From Lunularia cruciata (Eukaryota; Streptophyta; Marchantiopsida; Lunulariales; Lunulariaceae): a DNA stretch of 64,000 bases. The position numbers and the translations under genes were made by a program. Location of the stretch: the NCBI GenBank assembly GCA_948567375.1, contig OX419760.1:19654001-19718000 (forward strand). Direction: 5' to 3'. Below the pieces are notes generated by a model. The model was not told where the DNA came from. It made no database searches and saw only the letters and a list, made by a program, of their open reading frames with translations. Positions 12,881 to 25,558 of this stretch are shown here, piece after piece. Every line of letters begins with the position of its first letter. Position 1 is the first letter of the stretch.

Positions 12881-13958
12881 CACACCACTTTATGAACTTG
12901 TGAATATCCTTATAATGGTCAACCACCAATATCCTATTGCACAAATAATTTTTAACATATGTTTTAGGGAAAGTGCACTCCTCTAGCTTTGGAATGAAAG
13001 ACCTATATCACTCCTCCTACTTCATAGGATTTGAAACAACACCAAAGAACTTTATCTCCTCCCAACTTGAATAAGATATGTCCTTCAATTAGTACAGACC
13101 CATTTTGTGAAAGGATACTACCTTTTCCAACCCTTTTGGACATAGCAACTTGCAGAGGTATTGCAACTCGACTGAGTAGCATATTACCTTTGTCATTGAA
13201 AGTTAAAAGATTTCTTTGTCTATAAACTTGTGATCCAAATCATTGGCATGATTGATGGCTTTTAGCCTAGACAGCAAATAAGAAATTGTTTGTTGTGATC
13301 CTTCTTTAACCTATATGGTATAGGTAAATTCTTGTAGTAGTAATTCAATTAGTTCAGACAAACTGGGCTTCCTCACCAAATTTTGCAATGCATAATGGTC
13401 TATATGGAAGATAAACTTGTAACAAATAGGTAGTGATGGAACTTCTTACAAGCAGACACCATACTCAATGCTTTGTGTTCAATGGTAGTTGTAGTTCTAT
13501 TGTAGATAGTTGCCAATTGGCATAATACATAGGGTAATCATTCTTACTCTCATCTTTTTGACTGAGGACGACTCACACTACAAGTGAGGAGGTGTACATG
13601 TATACATGGAAAGTATTTTCCCAATTAGAAGCTCCCATTATCATAGCTTCCACCAACTTGGTCTTTAGTACAACAAAGGCATCCTCTTGCTCCTTTGTCC
13701 AGATATAGTCTTCTACCTTCTTCAATAATTTTGTGAGGGGTGTTTCTTGTAAAACATAGTTGGTTACAAACCTCTAGTAGTAGCCGACATGATCTAAGAA
13801 GGCTCTTAGCTCTCCAAAATTCTTGGGAGATTCAAGGGATTAAACCACCTTACCTTCTCCACATCCACCTCTATTCCTTGTCCTAAAACTCTATGTTCTC
13901 AGAGAATGCTCTCTTTCATGACAAAATAACACTTTTCTAGATGAAAGGACAACCTAGA
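12881..13958 (-). mobile_element. Ty3/gypsy pol fragment (older element D)
   Basis: The minus strand shows the end of a gypsy reverse transcriptase (KCYFVMKE, GIEVDVEKV) followed by RNase H-like sequence. It is old and heavily broken (well over five breaks). It stops where the LTR of the next element begins at 13,959. A relative lies at 27,840-28,560. Lineage within Ty3/gypsy is uncertain. Confidence 0.7.
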
Positions 13959-14433
13959 TGTGAAAGACCTAGGAGAGAAATACAGAATGGAAGATCAAAG
14001 TGAAAGATCACATTGGGACTCTTGAATGAGGAAAACTCTTAATGTCTAGCATGAGCTTGGGCTATGGTATTAATAGTGAACATACAAGGCTCTTGAGAAG
14101 CTTCTCAAGAAGCTTCCTAAAATCCACCTTCTTTGAGTACAAGCTGAGTTAACCAACTTCCTTCCAAAAGCCGTCTACTTGGCATGTGAGCTAAGCTAGT
14201 TTGGAAGCAAGAAGTTTCCTTCTAGAAGCCACCTACTTGGCATGCAAGATAACCTAGCTAGAAAATTCCTCCTAGATGTCATTCTTTGGTTTGCACACAC
14301 ACCCCATACTTGGAAGGTACGAAGTAGTTTCCTAGATGTTTCTAGAATATTCTGATAATTCTTGGCTAATTTAGCATATTATTTTTGCTTTATTAGTCTC
14401 AACTAACTCATCTATAAACTCCATATTATTACA
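13959..14433 (-). repeat. Downstream LTR of the minus-strand gypsy element
   Basis: 475 bp. It shares the palindrome-rich AAGCTTCTTGAGAAGCTT type modules with the other family LTRs. A polypurine-like GGTAAGAGAA precedes it in element orientation. Confidence 0.88.
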
Positions 14434-15676
14434 TATTCTCTTACCGCTAGTTGATGATATCCTTGCCACCATGGAAGCTTCAAACTCTTGGATAGCCGTT
14501 TGTGCATTTTGAAGATGAGAAAGAGGTTCCCAAGTGGCATCATGAAGGAGATACCTTTCTAAAAGATGGTGTATTCAATATGTTGTTGGCAGCCATGTTG
14601 AATGTGGTGATGTGCAAGGATACCATCAACTTCATACTCCTCATGATTGTTGATAGGGGTGGGAGGAAGAGAAGGTTGGACATGAGAAGAAAATGAAGAT
14701 GGATTAGAAACAAAAGGTTTCAACTTAGAAACATGAAAGATAAGATGGATTCTCATATGACAAGGCAAAGCAAGTCAATAAGCAATTGGAGAAATAATTT
14801 GGGTGACCCTCAATGGACCAATCCAATAAGGAGCAAGTTTATGGACTTGGGTATCAAGTTGGAAGGGTAGGTTGCTAGAAGAAAGTATGACCTTATCACT
14901 AAGTTGAAAGGTGAGATCATGACAATGTTGGTCCACATATTATTGTTGAGAATTTTGAGCAACAAAGAGATGAGATTTGGCTTAATTTTGACAATTTTGA
15001 GCAATAAGGAGATGAGATTTGGTTTTTTGTGAGGATTAGAATATTGTGCTCAAGAAGGTGGAATTATGAGAGACATGAGATGGAGGAGGAGCAAGAAGAG
15101 AATCTAGAACAAGTGGATCTTGGCCAAAATTAAGAAACAAGGGAGAGAATCCGGTGCTTTCTTATTTGAAATTATTCTAAATAATTGCAAGACATTCATT
15201 TTAGTTGGTATGGTGAATTTTGACAAAGGCATAAAGCATATCCTCCAAGGTGCAATCAGCACATTTGGTCTATCCATCAGTTTGAGGATGATAGGGCATG
15301 GACAAAATAAGCTTGGTGTTGAGTATCTAAAAGAGTGTTTGCCAAACCTTTTTGGTGAATCAAGGATCACAATCAAAAATGAGTACACAAGGTATCCCAT
15401 GATGCTTGAAGATATTATTGAAGTAGATCTGGGCAAATGTTGGAGCATCCATTGTATCAAAGGTTGGTGCATTATCCACAAACACCATGATTGTTTTGTG
15501 ACCTTGCTTTGTCTTGGGCAAGGAAGTCATGCGATCTAAGCTCACATGTTCTAATCAAGCATATGGGATAGGAAGTGGTTGAAGGAGGCGACTTGGTTTC
15601 TAGTAGTTGGCCTTTTTGTATTGGCAGCTCTCACAAGATCGGATAAACTTTCAAACATCTCTTGCCGTGTTGGCCA

Positions 15677-16172
15677 TGTAATAATATGGTGTTTTTTGAC
15701 AAGTTAGTCAAGACTAAAGAAGTAGAAAATACACCAAACTATTCTAGAATATTCTAGAAACATCTAGGAAGCTACTTGGTACCTACCAACTATTGGGTAA
15801 CATGTATGCCAAGTGGTGATTTATAGGAGGAAGCTTTTTGGGGACCTTCTTGGCTAGCTTAGCTTGTATGCCAAGTAGGTGACTTGTAGAAGGAAGCTTC
15901 TTCAGAAGCTTGCTGGCTTAGTTTCCATGCCAAGTAGATGGCTTCTAAAAGGAAACTTCTTGAGAAGCTTCCTAACTAGCTTGACTTGCACTCTAAGAAA
16001 GCAGCTTTGAGGAATCTTCTTGAGAAGCTTCTCAAGATCCTTGTATGCTTCTCTATAAATACCAAAGCCCAAGTTCATGCTAAGCATTTGGAGTTTCCTT
16101 CATTCAAAAGGCCCAATGTGATCTTTCACTTTGATCTTCTATGTTCCTTTTTTTCAATCTTGATCTTTTATA
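15677..16172 (+). repeat. 5' LTR of the nested gypsy element
   Basis: 496 bp, beginning TGTAATAATATGG. The region 15,830-16,050 is built of repeated AAGCTTCTTGAGAAGC-type palindromes and GCCAAGTAG modules, typical of this LTR family in all copies here. Confidence 0.9.
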
Positions 16173-19100
16173 TTAGTATCAGAGTAAGAATGGGATGGAT
16201 GGAATCTATGGATCACCAAATCTACTTTTTCCAAACCTTTGGGATTTTGGTGTCCATATACTACCCAAGCATCATCTCACATATTCCATTATCTCACACT
16301 TTGGGCAGAAATTTCTAAAAGTGATCACCTTGTTTGGTAGTTCCAATTGTAATCTATGGAGAATGGTAGGCATGTTTTATCTATGTGTTAACTTAGATAA
16401 ATTATAGGTATTTTGATACAGTAGTAGTTTTGGTGGAAATGCTCAAAGTTATCATTGCTATGCAATGAAAAATCAAGCACCTTACTTAAATATTGGAGGA
16501 ACAAGACCATCAATGACAAGAGCATGTAGAGAGAGCATCATTTTGAGAAAAAAAAGAAGAGTAAATCCAGTTTTTGATGCCCAAGATATTTGAAGGAAAG
16601 AATATCTCAAGCGTAGTGGAGCATTTTTGTTTGATTACAAATGTTATTTTGAAGCTACAAATCTTCAAGATGAATAGAAATAGATTCTCCTGGCTTCTAG
16701 TCAATTAGATGGAGTAGCAAAGCTATGGTGGCAGTTCCAAGTAGAGTGAGTAAATGGCAATTTGTTACATCAATCTTGACATAAGGAGAATTCATGACTA
16801 CAATAATTGGTCAATTCCAAACTATAAATGTCACATGAGCTACATAAGATAAGTTGATAGAGTTGAAGTAGATTGGCTCTATAAAGAACTATATCACACA
16901 ATTCCAAAATACCATTATGAAAATTCCAAATATACTAGAAGTTGAAGCTCTAGATCAATTTGTGAAGAACTTGAAATCATAAACCAAATTGGAGGTGACT
17001 ATGCAAGAGCCAAAATGCTTGGAAGAAGCCATGAAGTTAGCTCAACGTTTTGATTCCTTGGTTGCAACAACTTGGTCTTGACCTCAACCTCTACAAAACC
17101 TACCAATTCACTACACATTGGTGGAGGAGACAACACCAATGGAGACCAATTGGCACAAAAAATACAAAAAGATTGCAATAAAATGGTGGTTACTTTTATT
17201 GTCGCCAAATTGGACATTGCATTGCTAAATGTCCACTCAAGAATAGGCAACCTCAACAAATCACCTAGATGGAATTTGTGGAGCAAAATGATCAGAGAAA
17301 CAAGGAATCCTAGTAGAAGATTTTGAACTGCCTATTGAGAATTTGATTAGTTCCAATGGGATTGAAGGTTCAACCTATGCAAGTTTGCTTCACTTGCAAG
17401 ATATGATATCTACTTGTGGTTGTAGGATTTAGGTGGATTTTGGAGTTCAAAGAATCGGATGTTCATGCAATTAACAAAGGAATCAAGTGTTCTTATCAAG
17501 CTAATAATTTGAATTAGATTGATGATGGTGGATGGTAAAAAGGGTTTTGCATTTAGTACCTCACATCCTATTACATTCAAGATTGGGATGGAATATATGG
17601 AGCATATGAAGTTTGTAGTGGCATCTCTATACTATGATATCATTCTAGGTTTGCCTTGGCTTGAACGTTAATTTGATTGGACCCAATGACAAATTCAAGT
17701 ACAACACCAAGGTAAGAATTACCGATTAGGTTGTTTAGCACTTTTGAGTAAGACACCTAAGAGTAATCAATCCCAAGGTGGGAAGTTTTTCAATAAAGCA
17801 ACCATAGAGTAAGCCTTTGAGGAAGATAAACCTATTTTTGCTGTATGTGCTATTGTGATATTTAGTTTGGTATTATAAGTACTTGAGAAATATTATTTAT
17901 ATAAAGATAAAAGGTGGTTCTACATTAGTCATGATTAGCCAAAGTTAGTCATAGCTAAGATAGAGTGGACCTTACTTTAGAGGAAGTAGAAAAGATGAGC
18001 ATCACTATTTTGGATTCTAGTGTATTGGCATGGTATTACTCTTAGATGTTTGGCTTTGAGGAAAGAGTTGAGAGTTCTTGGACCCACAAGCCTTTTTGTT
18101 TTGAATTCTTCTGTAGTCCAAAGAAAGCCCATGTGAAGGAATCTTGACTTAGTGGTTGGGTCAAGATAAAACCAAATGCTTAGGAGAATATTCTCATGAG
18201 TGCGGATATTCCTTTAGCTTTTTGACTTTATTTGACTTTTAGCCTAGTAACTTGAGTTACTCCGGTAATTAGTAGCTTTAGTGCGTAACTATTTCACAAG
18301 TATGTAAAATAAGGATGAGAAAGTACTCATTATCCTTTCCTTAGCCTTTGCAACTATCTCTCTCTCATTGAGTTTTCTAATGAGCAATGGTTTGAGTCTT
18401 GGAATGTTAGCCTTGGAGGAGTATGATGGAGTTGGGATTCCTTGCCTTCTTAGCCCATGGTGTGCTACCATAATAGCCATTAGAGGTTCATTCTGAGTGA
18501 GAGATAGGATGCCTCACAAGATGAGCTTCAAACAACATTGATAGAGCGGTTGGAGAAATATGCCATACAAAATAGTACATCTCCTTGGGAAGCACTTGTA
18601 CTATTTGTGCCAAAGAAGGATGGAGGACTTTGCTTCTATAGTAATTACCATGGTTTCAACAAACAAATAGTGAAGAATGCATATCCCTTACCTCAAATTG
18701 ATGATTTGCTTGATCAATTGAATGGAGCATGATACTTCTCTAAGTTGGATCTTCAAAGCGACTGTTGGAAAATTCCTATTAACTGCCTTTTGCACAAGGT
18801 AAGGGCATTTTGTGTAGAGAGTTTTACCTTTTGGGCCCACTAATGCTCCAAAAGTCTTCATGGATCAGATGCATTAGGTGTATGGGCTATTGGATCAAAA
18901 TTTTGTGGTATTCTTAGATGATATTTTTAATCTATAGCAAGAAAGAGAGACAACACACAAATCACGTGCAAGAAGTCTTAAGACAACTACGTCAATTGAG
19001 AAGTCAAAGTGTGCCTTTTGGCAAAAAGAAGTTACCTTCTTGGGTCGCAAGATCTCATGAGAGGGGATCAAGATGGAAGAGGAGAAAATCAAAGCCATTA

Positions 19101-21236
19101 CTGATTGGCCTACTCCAAAGAATGCTAGGGAAGTATGGACATTTAATGGATTGGCAAGTTTTTACAAATGGTTCATCCATTACTATGCTCATCTAGCCGC
19201 ACTATTAATCAACCTCATGGAGAAGAACACGAGCTTTCACTGGACCACCAAGCATGAAGAAGCATTCTAGAAGCTGAAACACATGGTGTCTTCAACCCAT
19301 TCTTGAACTATATGACCTGAACTACCTTGTGTGGTTGATTTCAATGCTTCTAACTTTGCAATTGGAGCTATGTTGTACCAAGAATTCCTAGATGTTTTAC
19401 GTCTCATTGCCTTTGTATCTCACCAACTAAACATTGCAAAAAGAAATTATTCTGCTTGAGGTTAGGAACAACTAGTAATGGTATATTCCGCCAAGGTATG
19501 GAGAAATTATCTCTTGGAGAATCAAGTGATTATGCAAACTGATTGTAAACCCTTGTTGTAGATATTATATTTCAAATGCATGAAGAGTCTACATCATTGA
19601 TGGGAGGAACAACTACAATTGTTTGACATCAAACTTGAGTACAAACATGGTAGGTTCCGTATCATTCTCAATGCCCTATCATGACAATCTAATTTGAAAT
19701 CTCTTCCTCTTATCACAACGACAATTATGATAATGTCAATCAACTCTAAGGTCCAAATCAAGTTTAGGGCCACTTTACAACAAGATCCCTTCTTTCAGAT
19801 GGTACAAGGTCATCTTGCTGCACATGAAAAGGAATATAACTCCTTCTCCTTTAAAGAAAGCCCTCCATTTTGGGAGAACCAGATATGTGTTCTACCCAAG
19901 GGTAATCTATGACTTGTGCACCTTTAAGAAACCCATGACTTACCAATTGCTGGTCACATGGGTGTGGATGTCATCTTGGGTACCCTTCAATGCCAATGGT
20001 GGTAGCACAACATGATACAAGATGTATGAGAGTTTGTCTGATCTTGTGAGAGTTGACAATGCAACAAGGCTAGCAAGCAAAACCCAAGTGGACTCCTTCA
20101 ACCACTTCTCATCTTATCTACTTGATGGAAACACTTGAGCTTAGATCTCATCACATCCTTGCCCAAGACTAAGCAAGATCACACAACAATCATGGTGTTT
20201 GCGGATAAGCTTAGTAAGCAAATCCATTTGACACTAACCTTTGATATAGTGGATGCTCTAACATTGATCCAAATCTACTTTGACAATGTCTTCAAGCATC
20301 ATAGGATGTCTTGTGTACGTATCTCCAATTGTGACCCTTGGTTCATTGGAAAATTTTGGCAATCACTCTTCTAGATACTTTGCATCAAGCTTGCTCTATC
20401 CATGGCCTATCACCCTCAAACTAATGGAAAAATTTAATGTGCATATTGCACCTTGAAGGATATACTTTATGCCTTTGTCAATGTTCAACATGCCAATTAG
20501 GATGAGTGTCTTGCATCTATTGAGTTTGCCTACAATAATTCCAAAGATGCAAGCATTGGATTCTCTTCTTTTTTCCTTAATTTTGGCCAAGACCCATTTG
20601 TTCTAGGATTCCCTTCTTGCTCTTCCTTCATCTCATGTCCTTCATACTTCCATCTTCTTGACCACCATATTTCAATCCCTACAACAAGCCAGATCTCATC
20701 TCCTTGTTGCTTAAAATCATCAAAAACAATACGTGGACAAACATCATCATGATCTCACTTTTCAACTTGGTGATAAGGTCATGCTTTCTTCTAGTAACCT
20801 CCCCCTCCCACTTGATACCCAAGTCAATAAACTTGTTCCTAATTGGATAGGTCCATTTGATGCTACCAAAATCATATTTCCTATTGCTTATCAACTTGCC
20901 TTGCCTTCTCATATGCAAATCCACCTTGTCTTTCATATTTCCAAGTTGAAACTCTTTGTTTCTAATCCATCTTCCTTTTCCTCTTGTATTTAACTCCCTC
21001 CTCCTCCCATGCCTATCAATGATTATGAGGAGTATGAAGTTTATTGTATCCTTGCACATTACCACATTCAACATAGCCGCCAATAACATATTGAGTACAA
21101 GGTCCTTTGGAAATGGTATCTCCTTCTTGATACCACTTGGGAGCCTCTTTCTCATCTCCAAAATACAAAAACAGCCATCTAGGAGTTTGAAGCTTCAATG
21201 GTGACAAGAACGTCACCAACTAATGGTGGGAGAATA

Positions 21237-21717
21237 TATAAAAATATGGAGTTTTCCGATGAGTTAGTCAAGACTAACAAAGTAGCAAATATGCCAAATT
21301 AGCCTAGAATATTCTAGAAGCACTAAGAAGCTACTTGGTACCTTCCAAGTATTGGGTGGTAATGTGTATGCAAACTGGTGACTTCTAAGAGGAAGCTTCT
21401 TGGGAAGCTTCTTAGCTAGCTTAGCTTGCATGACAAGTAGTGACTTTTATTGGGGAGCTTATTGGGAAGCTTAGCTTACACGCCAAGTAATTGGTTTCTA
21501 GAAAGAAGCTTTTTGATAAGCTTCTAGGCTAGCTTGACTTGCACTCTAAGAAATTAGGTTTGAGGAAACTTATTGAGAAGTTTCTCAAGGGCCTATAAAC
21601 ACCAAAGCCCAAGCTCATGTTAGGTATTTGGAGTTTCCTCCATTCAAGAGTCCCAATGGGATCTTTCACTTTGATCTTTCATTCTTTTATTTCTCTCCTT
21701 GATGTCTGTCTTTTACA
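21237..21717 (+). repeat. 3' LTR of the nested gypsy element
   Basis: 481 bp, ending TTTTACA, followed directly by AGCCA and then by the interrupted integrase region of the host element. Confidence 0.9.
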
Positions 21718-24700
21718 AGCCACCACCATTGGCATTGTAGGGTATCCAAGGTCTTGTCCACACCCATATGACTAGTGATTGGGAAAATTATTGGCTTCTT
21801 GAAGGTGCACAAGTTGTAGATCATCTTTGGCTAGAACACAGATCCGATTCTCACAAAATAGAAAGTCTTTCTTGAAGGAGAAGGTGTTGTATTCCTTGTT
21901 GTGTGTTGCAAGATGACCTTATACCATCTAAAAGAAAGAGTCTTGTTGGAAGGTGGTCTTGAATTTGATTTGGATTTTTGAGTTAATTGACATTATTGTA
22001 ATTGTCACTATGATGGGAGGAAGAGTCTCCAAATCAGGTCATTGTGATAGTGCATCAAGGATGAAATCAAATTTTCCAAGTTTGTACACAAGTTTGATGC
22101 CAAAAAATTGTAGTTGTTCCTCCCATCAATGATGTCAACTCTTCATGTGCTCTAGATATAATGTTTGCAACAAGTGTTTGTTATTGGTTTGCATGATCAC
22201 TTGTTTTCCCGAGAGATGATGTCTTCATACTTTGGTGGCGTATACCATTGCTAGTTTTTCTTGATCTCAAGCAGAGTAATTTCTTTCTATGGTATTTAGT
22301 AAGTGAACCACAAAGGCAATGGGATGTAACCCATTTGGAAATTCTTGTTGCAACACAACTCCAGTGGTAAAGTTAGAAGTATCAAAGTCAACCACACAAG
22401 GTAGTTGAGGATTATATGGTTGAAGAATGGGTCTTGAAGACACCATATGTTTTAGCTTCTAGAATGTTTCCTTGTGCTTGGTGGTCCATTGAAATCTTGA
22501 GGTCTGTTTTACGAGTTCAGTCAATGGTGCAACAACATGAGCATAGTTGTTGATGAATCATCAAAAAAAACTTGCCAATCTATTAAATACCCACATTTCT
22601 ATGGCATCCTTCAAAGCAAGCCAATCAATAATGGCCTTGATTTTCTCCTTTTCTATCTTTATCCCCTCTAATGAGATCTTATGGCCCAAGAAGGTAATTT
22701 CCTTCTACCAAAAGGTACACTTTGACTTCTTGCACAAGAACTTCTATTGATGTAGTTGTCTTAAGACTTCTCACACTTGATTTACATGTTCTATCTTTGT
22801 CTTTCTATAGATTAAAATATCATCCAAGAATACTACCACATACCAATCCAATAGCTCATCCAACACCCAATGCATTTAATCCATGAAGATTGTTAGAGCA
22901 TTAGTGAGCCCAAAAGCTAAACTTTCCATTCAAAATGCCCATACCTTGTACAAAAGGTAATCTTTTGCACATCTTCTTTATTAATGGAAATTTTCCAGTA
23001 GCAGCTTTGAAGATCCAACTTGGAGAAGTATTGTGTTCCAATCAATTGATCTAACAAGTCATCAAATTCAAGATAGGAGTTATGCATTCATCATTATTTG
23101 TTTATTGAGGCATTGGTAATCAATATAAAAGCAAAGTCCTCCATCTTTCTTTGGAACAAATAGTACCGGTGCTCCCCAAGGAGATGTACTATGTTTTATA
23201 CAATCCTTCTCCAACAACTCCATCATTTTTATTCAAAGTTTATCCAACTCCTTTGGTGAGAGCCAATAATTGGTCTATTCACTAGAGTACTTCCTAGAAA
23301 TAAGTCAATCTTGAAGGGCATACCATAATCAAAGGGTAATCCCTATGTAGATCATCCAAAAACACATCTACAAACTCCTAAACTATTTGATCAACCATTT
23401 CTTGGTGAGGCTTTTGGCCTTCATCAAATTCTCTATGCACAATTGGCTTGATCCACACCAAAAAAAAGCTTTATCTTCCTTCAAAGCTTGCTCTACGGCT
23501 ATTTTACTAACAAACTTCTCATCTTGGGATTGATTATTCTTAGGTGTCTTACTCAAAGGTTCCAACAACCTAATCAATAAATTTTACCTTGGTGTTGTAC
23601 TTGAATTTGTTGTTGGGTCCAATCAAATTGAACCTTAGGATATTTAAGCCAAGGCAAACCTAGAATGACACATCATAGTATAAAGGTACCACTACAAATC
23701 TCCTACACTCCAAATACTCCTTCTCCAATCTAGAATGTATGAAGATATGAGTTATAGAATGTATAACCCTTTCTACTATCTACCATCTACCATCATTAAT
23801 CTAGTTCCAATTAGTGGCTTGATAGGAATATTTAATTCTTTTGCTAATTGCATCGAGATGCAATTCTTTGAATTGTCAAAATTAATCTAAATCCTACAAC
23901 AATGATTAGATATCATAAATTGCAAGTGAAGTAAACTTGCATAGGTCAAGCCTTCAATCCCATTGGAACTAATCAAGTTCTCAGTAGGTGACTCAAGTTC
24001 TCCTATTGAGATTCCTTGTTTCCTTGATCATCATGCTCTACAAACTCCATTGGGGTGATTTGTTGGGTTTGTCCATTCTTGAACAGACATTCAAAAATAC
24101 AATACTCATTTGGTGATAATAAAAGTAACCACCATTTTGTCACAATCTTTCCATATCTATAGGACCAAGTGGTTTATGTTGTATAGCATTGATTTCCATT
24201 GGTGTTGGCTCCTCCACCCGTGTAGTGTGTGGGCAAGTTTTGTGAAGGTCGACGTCAAGACCAAGTTATTGCAACCAAAGAATCAAAGTGTTCAACCAAT
24301 TGCATGACTTCCTCCAAGTGTTTGGGCTTTTGCATGGTCACTTCCCATTTGGTGTGTGTCTTCAAACCCCTCATAAATTAATTCAAAGCTTTAGCTTCTA
24401 CTATATATAAAATTTGCATTATGGTGTTTTAGAATTGAGTGATGAAGCTTTTTACAAAACCAATCTGCTTCAATTTTGCTAGCCTACCTCTTGTAGCCCA
24501 TATGGTTTTTATAGCTTGGAATCATCCAAATATTGCACTCTTGAATTCTTCCCATGTTGCAATTGGTGCAACAAATTACCATTCAACTCTCTCCACTTAG
24601 AATCACCACTATGTTTTTGCCATTCCATCTAATTGGCTTGAAGCCAAGAGAATTTTTCTCTGTTCATATTGAAAATTTGTAGCTCAAAATATTGTTCACA

Positions 24701-25172
24701 ATTAAACACAAAATTCTCCACTATACTTGGGAGGTTCTTATCTTCAAATACCTTGGGCTTTGGAAATCGGATTTTTTGTTCTCCTTTAAAAATGGTGCTC
24801 TCTACATGCTCCTGTCATTGATGATCTTGTTCTTCCAACAATCTAGTAAGGTGTTCAATTTGTTACTACATGGCAAAGATAACTTTGTGTATTGTCACCA
24901 TGGCTAGTACTCTATCAAACTACCTACAAATTATCTAAGTTAACAAGTAGATGCAAAACATCCACCATTCTCCATAAGTTACAATTAGGAAGTACCAAGG
25001 GTTCATTAGACAAGTGATCTCATTCAAAAAAATTTACCCAAAGCGTGAGATGATGAATTACATGAAATGATTGATACTTGGGTAGTACATGGACACAAAA
25101 ATCCCAATGGTTTAGTAAAAATGGATTTGGTGGTCCGTAAATTCTATGTATCAATTTGGACTCTAATACCAA

Positions 25173-25558
25173 TGTAAAAGACCAAAGAGAGAAATATAAG
25201 AATAGAAGATCAAAGTGAAAGATCAGATTGGGACTCTTGAATGAAGGAAACTCTAAATGTAGGCATGAGCTTGGGCTATGGTATTTATAACGAACAAAAA
25301 AGGCTCTTGAGAAGCTTCTCAACAAGCTTCCTAAAAGCCACCTTCTTTGAGTGCAAGCCAAAATAAGCAAGAAGCTTCTCAAGAAGCTTCCTTCTAGAAG
25401 CCACCTACTTGGTATACAAGCTAAGCTAGTTGGGAAGCTTCCCAAGAAGCTTCCTTCTAGAAGCCATCTACTTGGCATGCAAGCTTAGCTAGCTAGGAAG
25501 CTTCCAAGAAGCTTCCTCCTAGAAGTCACCCCTTGGATTGCACACACACCTAATACTT
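25173..25558 (-). repeat. Upstream LTR of the minus-strand gypsy element, cut short
   Basis: The TGTAAAAG end at 25,173 is complete, but sequence corresponding to the first part of the LTR (with TATTCTAGAA) is missing beyond 25,558. The missing end prevents a target-duplication test for this element. Confidence 0.85.

Larger units (their letters stand above)
15677..21717 (+). mobile_element. Ty3/gypsy element, plus strand, nested in its relative
   Basis: LTRs lie at 15,677-16,172 and 21,237-21,717, with GGCCA before the first and AGCCA after the second (a 4-of-5 target duplication). A degenerate initiator-tRNA-Met primer site (TTAGTATCAGAG) follows the first LTR. Internal parts in order are capsid (about 16.4-17.3 kb), protease (about 17.4-17.7), reverse transcriptase (about 18.5-19.1, with FVPKKDGG and [10 protein letters not shown]), RNase H (about 19.3-19.65), integrase (about 19.75-20.7) and a C-terminal region to about 21.2. 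The LTRs differ by roughly a fifth by eye, so the insertion is old. It is broken in more than ten places. Confidence 0.92.
13959..25558 (-). mobile_element. Ty3/gypsy element, minus strand, split by a nested insertion
   Basis: Its downstream LTR is at 13,959-14,433 (reverse strand, starting TGTAATAATATGG at 14,433). Its upstream LTR, cut short, is at 25,173-25,558 and ends TTTTACA, directly followed by an initiator-tRNA-Met-type primer site (TTGGTATTAGAGTCC, reverse strand at about 25,158-25,172). In between, read leftward, lie capsid (about 24-25 kb), protease, reverse transcriptase (about 22.6-23.3 kb), RNase H, then, beyond the insertion at 15,677-21,717, integrase and the pol end (14.44-15.67 kb). 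It is old and badly broken (more than ten breaks). Confidence 0.88.

Noticed and set aside
15120-15539. Plus-strand 139-codon frame
   Set aside because: It is the complement of the integrase region of the minus-strand gypsy element.
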